From Pochonia chlamydosporia 170 (taxonomy: Eukaryota > Ascomycota > Sordariomycetes > Hypocreales > Clavicipitaceae): 64,000 nt of DNA. Of this stretch, positions 12,127 to 22,633 are shown in pieces. The notes under the pieces are model-generated. The model was given only the letters and a program-made list of their open reading frames with translations, did not search any database and was not told where the DNA came from. The DNA lies in NCBI RefSeq assembly GCF_001653235.2, contig NC_035792.1, positions 4,154,001 to 4,218,000 of the forward strand, read 5' to 3'. A program made the translations under genes and the position numbers. The first letter of the stretch is position 1. Each line of letters opens with the position of its first letter.

Positions 12127-12591
12127 ATGTCACTTCTCAACGACACCGGTGACATTTTTCGAGATGCTGGGCATCTTGCACCGGACCAGGAGGTCTCCAG
12201 GGGTCGCAAGAGGTCTCGAAGCTCGTCCAGAGTCGGCAGATCCAGGTCCCTTCGGCCCGACGAGTCTAGCACGCTCCGAGGAAGATCACCACGTCGTGCT
12301 ACGTCTCCATTCCCGTTGCCTTCTCGAAACACCTCTCCTTCCATCTTGAGGTCGCCCACCAGCCAAATCTTATTGTACAACCAACTACGACGGGTTCGCA
12401 GGGAGCATTGCCCGTCTCGGACTGCCTCCCCCGGCGATCGAAGCTTGCGACGAAGTCAAAGGACAAGAAGTCGCAGCCGAGGGCCCCGACGGGACCATGA
12501 GCCTGTTCGATCCCCAGATATTCAATCTAGCTTGCGAAACGAGGTTTTGTACGAGCACCAAGATGGCTCCAAGAATACAGTTCAGCAATGA
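12127..12591 (+). CDS. possible small RS/SR-dipeptide-rich protein
   Basis: Open frame of 154 residues starting in a good context (TCAAAATGTC). The product is dominated by Arg and Ser, with RS/SR and SP/RSP pairs (GRKRSRSSSRVGRSRS; RSRSRGPRRD) resembling low-complexity RS domains of splicing factors and nuclear proteins, but no RRM or other folded domain is present. A 54-nt in-frame segment at about 12351-12404 could be an intron (GTCGCC ... TTCGCAG); both forms stay open. The long CT-rich leader upstream supports transcription. It could also be a lineage-specific gene or a fortuitous frame, so confidence is moderate. Confidence 0.45.
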   Translation: MSLLNDTGDIFRDAGHLAPDQEVSRGRKRSRSSSRVGRSRSLRPDESSTLRGRSPRRATSPFPLPSRNTSPSILRSPTSQILLYNQLRRVRREHCPSRTASPGDRSLRRSQRTRSRSRGPRRDHEPVRSPDIQSSLRNEVLYEHQDGSKNTVQQ

Positions 12592-13654
12592 CTATGACTC
12601 CCCAAAAAGGATGGTGGACCGTCGATTTGCATTGGCGCGGACCAAAATATTGCCTCGACCATGACAGCAAGATTGTATTTTCTTGTACGATAGCTTGTGG
12701 CACATGGTGTATGACTTGACTTATTATTATTATCACCTGAAGAGAATGGGCTATTTTTGGACAAAAGCAAGCATGGGCATGGATGAATAGGTTTCCGAGA
12801 TTGTCTGCTGTCTTGCTTCCTCTTGTACGTTTGGCATACACGCGATTGGAGTTATACCAGGATAACGGAACTTGTGTTTGGGAAGCTCGACAGGGTTTAT
12901 CGGCGTTTACAAATGTATGTAGCAATGCTTTTTCAAATACCTCCTATGTAGGAAAAGCGCAAATACAATTCAATACACAATACCATAGCCAATTTCCACG
13001 TTATCTTGCGTTTAGTGGATAGATTTATTTATTGATCATCATACGAGAGCTTGCCTACCTTGGCAGTTTGCATTCAATCTTCTCCACAGCTTGTTCCACT
13101 CCAGCACAGCCATTGAACGCATCGTGTTGGGTGGGGCCGAGCCAGGCTACGACCAGACGGCAGGTGCTGCCAGCTGCCAGCTGTTGACAACCCAGGCTAA
13201 AGGCTCAGGAAGGTGATGGTCGGCTTCCACAGTGGTCTTGCACGTGTTGGCTGAGAGGATGCATGGTTTCGGTACGTACCTGTGGATCCTCGACAGGAGC
13301 TTTGCTCATGGCCGACAACTTTTTTGATCTTACGATCATCAACATCAAAAACTGGCACGCTGCCTTTCCACTCCCTTCCAAGTCTTGTGGCTGTTTCATA
13401 ATCGAGCCCAATATTACTACACGAGAGTAGATGCACACATTTGCGTCTTAGTCAATTGGGACTGCTCTCTCTTCAACTGAATTTACCGAACGAGAGCCGG
13501 TCCCATCCGACGACACAACCACGACCACTCGAAATTCCTAAACCTTGCAACGCCAGCGCCTTCTCACCGCACACATCCGAATCGTACCCTAGCCTGCGCA
13601 GGCGTAGCGGTCGGCGGCTCGTGCAGTGAGCGTGAGCTGTCCTCACGAGGCACG
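12592..13654. other. intergenic region
   Basis: About 1.06 kb without a recognisable gene. The open frame at 12783-13022 is short and featureless. The part next to 13655 should contain the promoter and leader of the PPR protein gene. Confidence 0.55.
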
Positions 13655-16600
13655 ATGCTGGAAAGAACAGCCGCCAGCCTGGAATCATGCAATCTTCAGC
13701 GCGTCCTCCCTAAGCCCACCCGATCCGCAAAACGATGCAGGCGGCTTCATACCGGATTTTGGCAGCATGGAGCTTCTGCAATTGAGCTAACCAGTATATG
13801 GCCTGTCCAAACCAGAGGCAGCCAAGGAGTATTGGAGGCTGTTGACCCATCATCGCAACCTTTGCAAGCTGGTCTTTTGGCTTCGACATTTCTTCTCGAT
13901 TTTTTGTATCCGTTTCCCAGTGGGGCATACGCCTATCTACGACGTCTGTATCCCGCATTAACACGACCGCGAAGTGAGAACCAATCCTTTGGGACATCGA
14001 GAAGAAGAAATTTCACTTCTACCGCCGTGGCAACTGAGGTCGATACGAGTGCAGCCTTGCTGCGGTGCAGTGATAGTGTTGGCCAGAAGAGTAGCCCCAT
14101 CAGAGGATACGCGTCGGGAAGCGATTCGAGTGCAACGAGCGAGATAGCGGATTCCGCAACGCAAATACCAACTACCGCCTCCGTCTCCCCTGATGAACCC
14201 GTCCGAGCGAATGGTTATTCACGAAACAGCCGTGAAGTATGCCTGGAAACACTCACAGATCACCTCAGCAGACCAGAGGACAAGATGTATAGCGATGTAT
14301 GGGATCTATATTGTAGGCTAGATGACGACCACAAGCAAGGCCAGAAGGCATCGGTTGTCGCCTACCTATCCACATCCCAGGGCATTGTTGATACAGGCAG
14401 AGCCATCTCGCTCCTCCGACAAATACCTATGGAGACATGGGATGAAAAACTGCAGACTGTCGGTGTACTGTTACATCTGCAAGCCGGCGACGAGGCTGCC
14501 GCCATCGATGTTCTCAATTCTGGACTTAAAACACGTTCTTGCGCAGGGGGCTTCAAATATCTGGTGGAATATGCCATTACCAGCCAAAAATGGCCAATCG
14601 CCCTCAAAGTCTGGCTAGAATATTACTCTCTTGCAACGAAAGCTGGCCGGCCAATTTCACTTTACAACAATCTGCCATTATTAAATTCGGTTCCTGACCT
14701 GAGCAAGCTTTACTTTTCCCTAGAGCGTTACTTGGAAGTTGAAGCAGCTGGACCAGTCAGATCGATCAACCTCTACGAAGACACTCGCGAAGGCTTGCAG
14801 GCAATGCGCCGTTGGTTAGCACGGCAAGCACTACGACAACCATGCGCCCCAAGGCAAGCAATGAGGATCCTTCAAATCTGGGATGACACGAACTTATACG
14901 TAGGCTATCTCATGCGTATGCTACGGCGCTTGAACGACGGACTTGAGACCAGAGCTAGTCTCGCCGCGTTGCCAGAGATTTATCAGCAGTACCGCACAAT
15001 GGAGCGTGCAAAGCCACCACGTTTGTTGCTGCGAGGAATGTTCAATTTTTATTACCCGGCTGATGCGGCAGGACTAGCACAGATATATTCCGACTGGCAT
15101 CAGACATGGGGCGACCTTGATCATTGGGGATATGTGAAATACTTGAACTTTTACTCCACGACAGGGGATGTGCAGGCCGTCAAAGATCTGTGGGCGAGGT
15201 ACACGAAACTCTTTCCGAAAGCCTCCAAATCGCCTCTAGCCTTCCGAAGCACGATGAATGTCTTTGCTCAACTGGGGGATGTTGCCGGAGCTGAACACGA
15301 GCTTCGCATCATGAGGGATCACTATGGGGTTCAGCCTGACATCTACATCTGGAACTCACTTCTCAAATGTTATTCAAGGGCGAATGATCAAGCACGCGTC
15401 TTTCAATGCTTCGAAGAGATCAAGAAGGTGGACCAGCCAAACTCAAGCACCTACGCGCAGGTAATGGCAATGGCAGCCAGAAAGGGGGACCTGGCGACGA
15501 CGTTGGACTTCTACAATCAGTCTCAAAAGGCAGGGGTGCAGATTTCAAAGGAGATGGCCTTGCCATTGGTAATGGTTTACTGCCGCAACGACCGTTTGGT
15601 GGACGCCCAGAAGATTTGCACCGAGTTCGCCCAACGCAAGGTGACTAGTACCGCTGTCTGGAACCAACTGGTATACTTCAACGGCTTGCAAGGCAAATTG
15701 AATACCTGTTACGCTCTTCTGAAAGCCATGAAGAGCTATGGCGTGGAATGGGATCACCAAACTCACGAGTTTCTGCTACGGGCTCTGGTCCAGGCTAACC
15801 AAATCCCAGCAGCATATCGCTTTCTTCGAAATGCCAGGGACAACGACATCTTCCCTCTTGGACCGGAGCACTTTGCCATAGTCATGACTGGCGCTGTTCG
15901 TAAGGGTCAGTTAGACCTTGCCAAGGCAATTCTATCGCACATGCGGTCTTGTGGTATGACGATCTCCTTCAAAGCTCACGTATCACTTGTTGAAGCGGCA
16001 TTTCGTCAAACCCCCTCAGCGCCAGGGACACAGACTTTGGCCAAAGATCTGGTTGAGCACTTGGGCTCGATGCTGAGCCGAAACAACTCTCAGACACCGA
16101 CTCTGAGCGCAGACGTGCCTCCATGGGGTCCTCCTGTAGGACTAGGCGAGTTGAAGCGGCAAACCAAGGAAATTGGCCGTGCCATCATGCTACTTGTGGA
16201 ACTGCGAAATTTCTCAGCCGTCGAGCGGTTGGTAACAGGCTATTTGGAAGTGTTTCCCGAATTCAAGCAGAAGAACTACTTCCCACCTGACATTGCCTCT
16301 GCCTTGATGCTTGGCTACCTCAAAGAAGGGCAACGCGACCAGGTTCATGACTTGTGGCAAAATACTCTCAAAGCCGTTCAAGCCAACTGCACGAATGCCC
16401 AAGGCAGAATTCATCCCGCCCATCGATACGATATTGCACGACCGCTCAACGTGGTTGCCAAGACGTACAGAGACGCCAATGATGGACCGGGCCTCCTCAA
16501 CACAGTCGAGCAGCTCACCAGCGCAGGCTTCAAACTCACCAGCACAAACTGGAACCTCTGCATCCAGTACCTCGCCGAAATGGGTCACTGGGAACGAGCA

Positions 16601-17158
16601 ATGGACTGGTGTGAGGAATACCTCATGCCCCGGTGGCGCGGATGGACGCCCGGCGCCAAGACCCCCCAAGAACGGCGGGACTCGAACAACACGCACGTCC
16701 TTGTGGCCTCCCAAGCTACCGTCTTCAGCCTGCAGAAGGAATGGCTCAAACTCCGCAAGCTGGCCGCCTGGTCCAGCGAAGTATCCTCCAAGCTTCAAGA
16801 CATGGAACGTCGCCACCCCATGCTTCACTATGCCTTCATCACCACCGACTACGAACACCTCCCTGCCACGTGGGCGCTCCCCAAGAAGAAGAGCATCAAT
16901 AAAGCGATAAAGGATATGATTGGACCGCTATCCCACGACGAGCTGAAAGTTGTGAGAAAGGCACTCGAGAAGCAGTTGCGGGTTGAGAAGCAACGAAAGA
17001 GCCGGAGGACAGTGCGCAGTCCCCTCCATGTCGTCAGACGGTCAAACAAGCAAGGGCACGTTCTGACAAGGGCTGTTAAGAGCGATTCAGAGAATTCGGC
17101 TGTCGTTTTGAATGGGGAGCATGCATCAACTAGAGAGGATACATCTAGATCTGATTAA
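13655..17158 (+). CDS. cya5: mitochondrial PPR protein, CYA5/Pet309-type COX1 translation regulator
   Basis: Intronless, 1167 residues. The N-terminus (MLERTAASLESCNLQ, then an Arg-rich RRLHTGFWQHGAS stretch) looks like a mitochondrial targeting sequence and matches the start I know from fungal Cya5 proteins. The middle (about residues 370-800) is a solenoid of degenerate pentatricopeptide repeats, e.g. PDIYIWNSLLKCYSRAND, STYAQVMAMAARKGD, TAVWNQLVYFNGLQGK and EHFAIVMTGAVRKGQ. The C-terminus is basic. Neurospora cya-5 and yeast Pet309 bind COX1 mRNA and are needed for its translation and for complex IV assembly; that role is inferred here from family and length. It ends about 570 bases from the convergent Atos gene. 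Confidence 0.88.
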   Translation: MLERTAASLESCNLQRVLPKPTRSAKRCRRLHTGFWQHGASAIELTSIWPVQTRGSQGVLEAVDPSSQPLQAGLLASTFLLDFLYPFPSGAYAYLRRLYPALTRPRSENQSFGTSRRRNFTSTAVATEVDTSAALLRCSDSVGQKSSPIRGYASGSDSSATSEIADSATQIPTTASVSPDEPVRANGYSRNSREVCLETLTDHLSRPEDKMYSDVWDLYCRLDDDHKQGQKASVVAYLSTSQGIVDTGRAISLLRQIPMETWDEKLQTVGVLLHLQAGDEAAAIDVLNSGLKTRSCAGGFKYLVEYAITSQKWPIALKVWLEYYSLATKAGRPISLYNNLPLLNSVPDLSKLYFSLERYLEVEAAGPVRSINLYEDTREGLQAMRRWLARQALRQPCAPRQAMRILQIWDDTNLYVGYLMRMLRRLNDGLETRASLAALPEIYQQYRTMERAKPPRLLLRGMFNFYYPADAAGLAQIYSDWHQTWGDLDHWGYVKYLNFYSTTGDVQAVKDLWARYTKLFPKASKSPLAFRSTMNVFAQLGDVAGAEHELRIMRDHYGVQPDIYIWNSLLKCYSRANDQARVFQCFEEIKKVDQPNSSTYAQVMAMAARKGDLATTLDFYNQSQKAGVQISKEMALPLVMVYCRNDRLVDAQKICTEFAQRKVTSTAVWNQLVYFNGLQGKLNTCYALLKAMKSYGVEWDHQTHEFLLRALVQANQIPAAYRFLRNARDNDIFPLGPEHFAIVMTGAVRKGQLDLAKAILSHMRSCGMTISFKAHVSLVEAAFRQTPSAPGTQTLAKDLVEHLGSMLSRNNSQTPTLSADVPPWGPPVGLGELKRQTKEIGRAIMLLVELRNFSAVERLVTGYLEVFPEFKQKNYFPPDIASALMLGYLKEGQRDQVHDLWQNTLKAVQANCTNAQGRIHPAHRYDIARPLNVVAKTYRDANDGPGLLNTVEQLTSAGFKLTSTNWNLCIQYLAEMGHWERAMDWCEEYLMPRWRGWTPGAKTPQERRDSNNTHVLVASQATVFSLQKEWLKLRKLAAWSSEVSSKLQDMERRHPMLHYAFITTDYEHLPATWALPKKKSINKAIKDMIGPLSHDELKVVRKALEKQLRVEKQRKSRRTVRSPLHVVRRSNKQGHVLTRAVKSDSENSAVVLNGEHASTREDTSRSD

Positions 17159-17730
17159 TCGCGGAGTTTTTGGACATGATATCCGTGTATTAGAGTAGAT
17201 ATATGTACATTTTAGCAATCGCATCACAGGGGCATGGATATGTATAAATATAAGGCTATTTATCTTACACTGAACCACGTACAATCTAGTAAAACGCATC
17301 CCCCATATTCCAAATTGCACTGACAAATCTCAATATTCCTTGGCATGTAACGCGATATGCAACACCTTTCCTCTGTTTAAATAGGTTTGACCCCTACTGC
17401 ATTTACCCCTATTGGTGTCTAGGTGATAAGTACGGTTCACATGGCGACTTGGTCATTGATATAAACTCGTGTTTACGTATGTACCTAGATATCCTATTAT
17501 GCCACGGGTCGCCTATCCTACCCAAGGACAAGGTAAGTATTCCAAAGAGTACTTTGCCGCCTTTTTTCCCACGGGAATGAAATGAAATCGAAGAAACAAA
17601 ACTCCGCTAGACCAGTCTATACCAAATACAAGTGTTGCCCAGAAATTATTTGCTTGTCAAGATGGAATAGCCACCTTTGTAATACGTACTCGTGTGATTA
17701 TATACAAATTCGACGACATCCAAACATCCA
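17159..17730. other. convergent 3' intergenic region
   Basis: AT-rich stretch between the stop codons of the PPR gene (+) and the Atos-family gene (-). No ORF of note; expected to hold both 3' ends. Nothing else is visible. Confidence 0.6.
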
Positions 17731-20153
17731 TCAAGCTAGGTCCTCAGCCGATTCCGGCGGCTGCGGCCGGTTCACACCCAGCGAACGCAGTCGCTGTGAC
17801 AGTAAACCTTCAGTTCCACCAGGGAACCCGTTGCCGGAGAAGCTACCGAATGCGAGGCCGCCATAGCCGAAATCTCCTCTATTAAGTTTCTCGTACTGCG
17901 AGCTAGTATCGTCGGGGCCACCAGCCCAGGGGCCCATCCTTGCTGAGTCCTTGGTAGATGGGCGGCTAGCTTGCGACGAGTCTGGTGAGCGGAGTCCAGC
18001 CGCTGGATTGCTTGTTGAGTTGCTGATGTCGCTATCTCCTCGATCTCGAGAAGGTAGTCGGAAGGGAATCGGTTCAATGGGAAGGGTGTTTCCGCCGCCG
18101 GTAGAATCCAGGCCGTCGACCATGTCAAATGCTCGAGACGAGGCTCCGCCAAATGTTATCCCTAGACTTCGTCTTCGGAAGGCTTTGTCTGCTGCTAGCG
18201 TGGCACCTGGACCAGACGTCATGTTAAGCGGTGGGTGCATGACCCTGATGGGTTTGTATGCTGTAAACCTAGGTTCCGGCCATGTCGTGTCGTTGCGGAG
18301 CTTTTCTTTCCCTTCAGGTACCCTATTGGCAAATACAACGCGAATACTTTTGTACAAATAAAAACGGCCCTTGGAAGGGCAGCAAATATGCAAATGAACA
18401 AGATATCTGAGCATGGGCCGACTCTGCGCATCCGTTTCACTCGGATTGGGAGCGTGGTCTATGATGGGTCCGGCAGAGTAGCTGCGCTGCCTGATAAAAG
18501 TCTTGGTGCCAGGTTCCATGCCTGTGAGGTCATATGGCACCAAGAACAGCTTGACAGCAGTCTTGTTTTGGTTTTTTATGATGATTTGTATCTGACCTGT
18601 TTCCGGGATTCGATAGCTCCCGCCAGGAGGAGCCTTGGGGGATCCCATGCGACGCTTTGGCCTGGACATTCTCATACAGTCATTTTCGGGCTCAGAGTCA
18701 GGCATCATGACGTCGCCGGGATTGTGTGTCGTTTGTCGATCCATGTACCGGCCATGGGCTTTTCTCTTGGATCTTGACTCTTCCTCCGAATTTGGCAACC
18801 CGTTCTCCAGATCGATTTGCCCGACGTAAGGACTTGGACCATCGTCGGAGCGAGATCGGCCATGTGCTGTGTTGCTGTAGCTGTAGTACACGGCAGCAAA
18901 CGGAAGAGTCACATGCGGTGGACATCGAAGTCTAGACTTGCATTTCCCCTTGCCGAGAACTCCAATTTGAGCCAAGAAATCAAATGGTTTGGATGGTGTT
19001 GTAGACATTCGTCCCCGTAAAATACTCTCTTCGTAGGAGCCCACCATGGATGCATGTTGAATTGGTGAGGAATCTGATCCAAATGAGGGGCGCCTAGCAC
19101 GGAACAAGGCGGGCGTCTGAGGAGACGTTCCATGTAGAGCGAAAGTCGGGGTAGAAGTCAAGGACCTCCGTGGCTGGTGGGCCTGCCAAGGCAAAGAACC
19201 ATCACGTCTTCCAAATGACAACCTAGAGCTCCCCATGGACGGTCGTGGAGAGGGTGAGGCAAATGGTGACGAAGTAATCGAGTTGAGCGCGGATAGTCTT
19301 CGGTTCAGCTCTCGGGGAGGCACATCGAGGCTACCGGGGGCCATAGAGAAGTCCAGCTCGTCGTTGCTCTCAGACTGCACAAGAGGGCTTGTCGGCGGAT
19401 GATAGGCGAAGCTTGACGACAGGGACGACGACAGAGGTGACGCAGTGACAGATCTAAAGCCGCCACTGTCGCTCTGGAACGGAATCCGCCTTTCAAAGTT
19501 GAACGGAGTGAAATCTCGGGGCGGCGACGTTGCAATCCATGACGTTTCTGATGCCAGCTGACTTCCAACTCGCTCCCGGGCTCGATTACTCGACCGTCGG
19601 TCCTGTTCCGCCTGATCGTGTGTGAAATCTCCGCTATGCAGGGCCGACCTTGGTCTTTCAATGCTCAACCCGTCTTGAAGTCTGTCCTGCGCAGCATTTT
19701 GCGTGTCATTTTCTGGTTTTTCGGGTGTAATTTGCACTGGAGGCAGCAATCTCGGCGACTCGGGCGAAGAACGGAGACTGGTAGGGCTATCACGCCTCTG
19801 GAAGATGGATTCAAGCTGAAGCACGGATACGAGTCAGACCTAGGCCACAATAGTGAAGGGCCAGGCATTCAAACAAAATAACTTACATGACGGTTGGGGA
19901 TCCAAGTCGGACTCTCTCCCCTCTTGAGCCTCTCAATCAGCTCCGCTCGGCATGAAATGGCGGCCTCGTCATCTATCCTCGGCGTCGTAGGTCGTCTGAG
20001 GTTGTCAGGGACGGGCCCTTCGCACAGCTCCGTAGGTAAGCTCTCTTCGGAGAGTCGTCTCAAGACGGGAGACGTAGGGGCCAGCTGGGGTCGGCTCGGC
20101 TGGCCAGAACGACGGTGGTGGTCGGGTTCGAGGTCGTCCTGGAAGATGGGCAT
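17731..20153 (-). CDS. Atos-family protein (DUF4210 plus chromosome-segregation-type C-terminal domain)
   Basis: Exons 20153-19887 and 19815-17731 give 783 residues; the 71-nt intron has a GTAAGT donor and joins PNRH to LESIFQ. Ser/Pro-rich disordered sequence fills the first ~330 residues. The conserved Atos block follows: GSYEESILRGRMS then LAQIGVLGKGKCKSRL, with a basic strand and a PHVTLPFAAVYY core. After a charged spacer comes the second conserved region (YRIPETGQIQIIIKNQNK; FLVPYDLTGMEPGTKTFIRQ; LVHLHICCPSKGRFYLYKS). Animal Atossa/FAM214 proteins act as transcriptional regulators, and a fission yeast relative is linked to meiotic chromosome segregation; the role in this fungus is unknown. 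The next ATG-less codon at the exon 2 border (GTG, 19824) is not a start. Confidence 0.85.
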
Positions 20154-21974
20154 GTTGAATTCAAGGTGGAGGAACCACAGCTCAGAATTGGGCTGTGGTT
20201 CTCCAATATTTGGCGAGACAAAACGAGCGTTTGGGCTATAAATCGACGACTTGCATTCCGACGTCGCTAGAAAATTTGGTGTTTGAGAAAGAGCAGATTT
20301 GCACGACAGCTAATTATGGCAGCAAGTTGGCGGCCACCATCCGAGTAGTCAGTCAGTCAGTCAGTCCACCACCGGAGGTCGCAGGGTTCCTGTTCGATGG
20401 GCACGGGCTTGGCTCGATGGAACAAGCAAGGGCACACGAGCCAACGAAAAAAAGCAGTCTGATGTAAGTTTTGGCGGCGGGTTCCGAAGACGGCAGGTGA
20501 ATAAAAAGCAAACAAAAAAAATTTTCCAATCGAACAGCAGGCTGCGAAAGGAACAGGCTGTAGTTATGAATGGGCGTGCTTATGAACAGGGTCGGGTTGA
20601 CGGGTGGTCAGAAGGTGACGATAAGTGGTGAATCATGGTCAGTCCCCGAGAGCGGTGGGACAGGCGAAAATGGCCGGGAAAGCGGCCAGGAATATAAATG
20701 GGGTCTGGCTAACTGAGTCGGAAATACATGTCGAAAAAGATGTCCAAGTGTTGGTCTGCTGGACGCTGGAAGTCGGGTCGAGATGGGGCAGCATCGTCAT
20801 GCGGTCGATTAAAGCACTTGGTGGCGGTTATGGACTCGTAGGCTAACGGAGTTTGGAACTGGAGCAGCTCAAAAGCCCCACCTGCATCACAAGGGACTGC
20901 CCTCAACATTGAATGCACCAGAGCCGGCCAGTGAGCGGTTCAGCGTCAACTGGTCTGGAGCGCCAACCTCCCGAACCAGACACTTCACGGCGCTGGCAAT
21001 GGGTCCAGCTGCCACAGCGCGTTTAGGCGCCGCAAATGGGACCCAGATAGCGCCGGTTAGTGGTTCGCATCATCCCCTCAGTGGCTATCAGTAGCCTGGC
21101 TGGATTGGCCTTCGTGGGCCTCAGGCGCAGGTCTACCAGAGTGAAGTTGACCAGTCAGGGTGCCAGACATCTGCAGAGCACTCCATACGGAGACAGAGTT
21201 GTCAGTGACAAGCTGCCTCGAAAGCCTTCACGTCACCGCCTCCCGCCGTGGCTGGTTAGCCTCTTCATCCATCACATCAATGAGAACCCATTCAAAAACA
21301 GCATTTACATACCATACACACCCAGTTCAAAAATGTGCTCGAAAAAGTTGGCTCTTTCTCGTAGAATAGAGTTTGGCTCTTCCTAAACAACCCAAGCTAG
21401 CCACGTCAACATGCGAAGCCAAACAACTCCCACAATCCACCAGACAGCTTCCTGCGTTGGCACCCAAACAACTCACATGAACGGCACTGACTGATTGACC
21501 CTATTACTCCTCACGGCTCCTTCGACCAGACACTTATCCCGTCCCTGTTGCCGCATGCATCCTCATGCAGCTGTCTATTTCTGTGCAAAACAAAACAAAA
21601 ATCCCAGGGCCTCTGCTCCCGTGATTCCCTACACATGTCGCCGATACCACGCCATCACCAAATCAACATGATCCATGTCGCCATCGTCGCAATAAAATAT
21701 CCTGAATCAGTGACATGCTTATGCCATTGCACAGAACACTTGAGCCCTGTATAAGTGCCTGCATAAAATGCTGCTCCAATGCGGGTCTGGTCTGTCATTC
21801 CATGTCAAGTTCAAAATGAGTCCCGTGTCTCCACTTGTATCGCCCCCGCCAGCCAACCACAAGATCCCAATCCAACTGCAAACTCTACACTCAGTGAGCG
21901 GTGACCAGCAAAATCATCATACCCGACCATTCACATACACAAGGCCATCCCATATCTGTAAAACCCGCCAAATC
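20154..21974. other. divergent intergenic region with an AGTC microsatellite
   Basis: About 1.8 kb between the Atos-family gene (-) and the FYV7-like gene (+). An AGTC repeat of five units is at 20347-20366. Short open frames (20625-20846, 21060-21386) have no recognisable features. The region should hold both promoters. Confidence 0.55.
20347..20366 (+). repeat. (AGTC)5 microsatellite
   Basis: Five perfect AGTC units, about 190 bases upstream of the Atos-family start codon, in its promoter or leader. Confidence 0.9.
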
Positions 21975-22633
21975 ATGGCTCCCAAACGGCCTCATGACAC
22001 AGAAGAATCCGGAGCAGAAGCCAAAAAGGCCAAGCGTGGCTTCAGAGTCGGACCAGATAACTTACCTGACGGGCCCTGGCGACGAAAAGGTATCACCTCA
22101 CAAAAATCTATCAACACACCACCCCAGTAATCTCAGACTAACCCTTCATAACAGTAACCAAAATCAAGAAAGATCTCATCCAAAAAGCCAAAGTCAAAAA
22201 AGAATATGCCAAAATAAAAGCCCGCGAGCAGCAAGAGCACAACGATGCAGAAAACTCACATGACGAGGCTGCCGCGGAGGATGAAACACAGGAGAAAATG
22301 CACCCCACGCGGGAACTCATGCTCAAGGATGAAGAGATGGCACAGGCAGGCGCGGAGGCATCTGCTGATCCTGCGAGCGATGGGATGAGGCGACGTACCA
22401 GGCGCCCCGGGTACTATGACAAGCAGCTCAGGAAGGCGGAGGAGCGGAAGAAGGAATCTGACGAGAGGGCTCAGGAGTTTCAGCGGAGGAGGGAGGAGAG
22501 AGAGAGGAAGATTGCGGAGCGGGAGCGGTTTAAGAAGGCTATGGCTAAGACGGTGGGGAGGGATGGGAAGAAGAAGCTGGGGAGGGAGAGTACCATATTG
22601 CTGGATAAGGTGAAGAGGATGATGGAGAAGTGA
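21975..22633 (+). CDS. FYV7: FYV7-like rRNA-processing protein
   Basis: Exons 21975-22089 and 22155-22633 (65-nt intron, G|GTATCA ... AACAG) give 197 residues. The protein is almost entirely charged: a basic N-terminus MAPKRPHDTEESGAEAKKAK, the motif FRVGPDNLPDGPWRRKV, KIKKDLIQKAKVKKEYAKIK, and a long helical Arg/Glu/Lys C-terminus (RKAEERKKESDERAQEFQRR ...). This composition, size and the short conserved entry segment match fungal Fyv7, a nucleolar factor involved in 18S pre-rRNA processing. The nucleolar role is inferred from family. Alternative: another highly charged coiled-coil nuclear protein. Confidence 0.75.
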
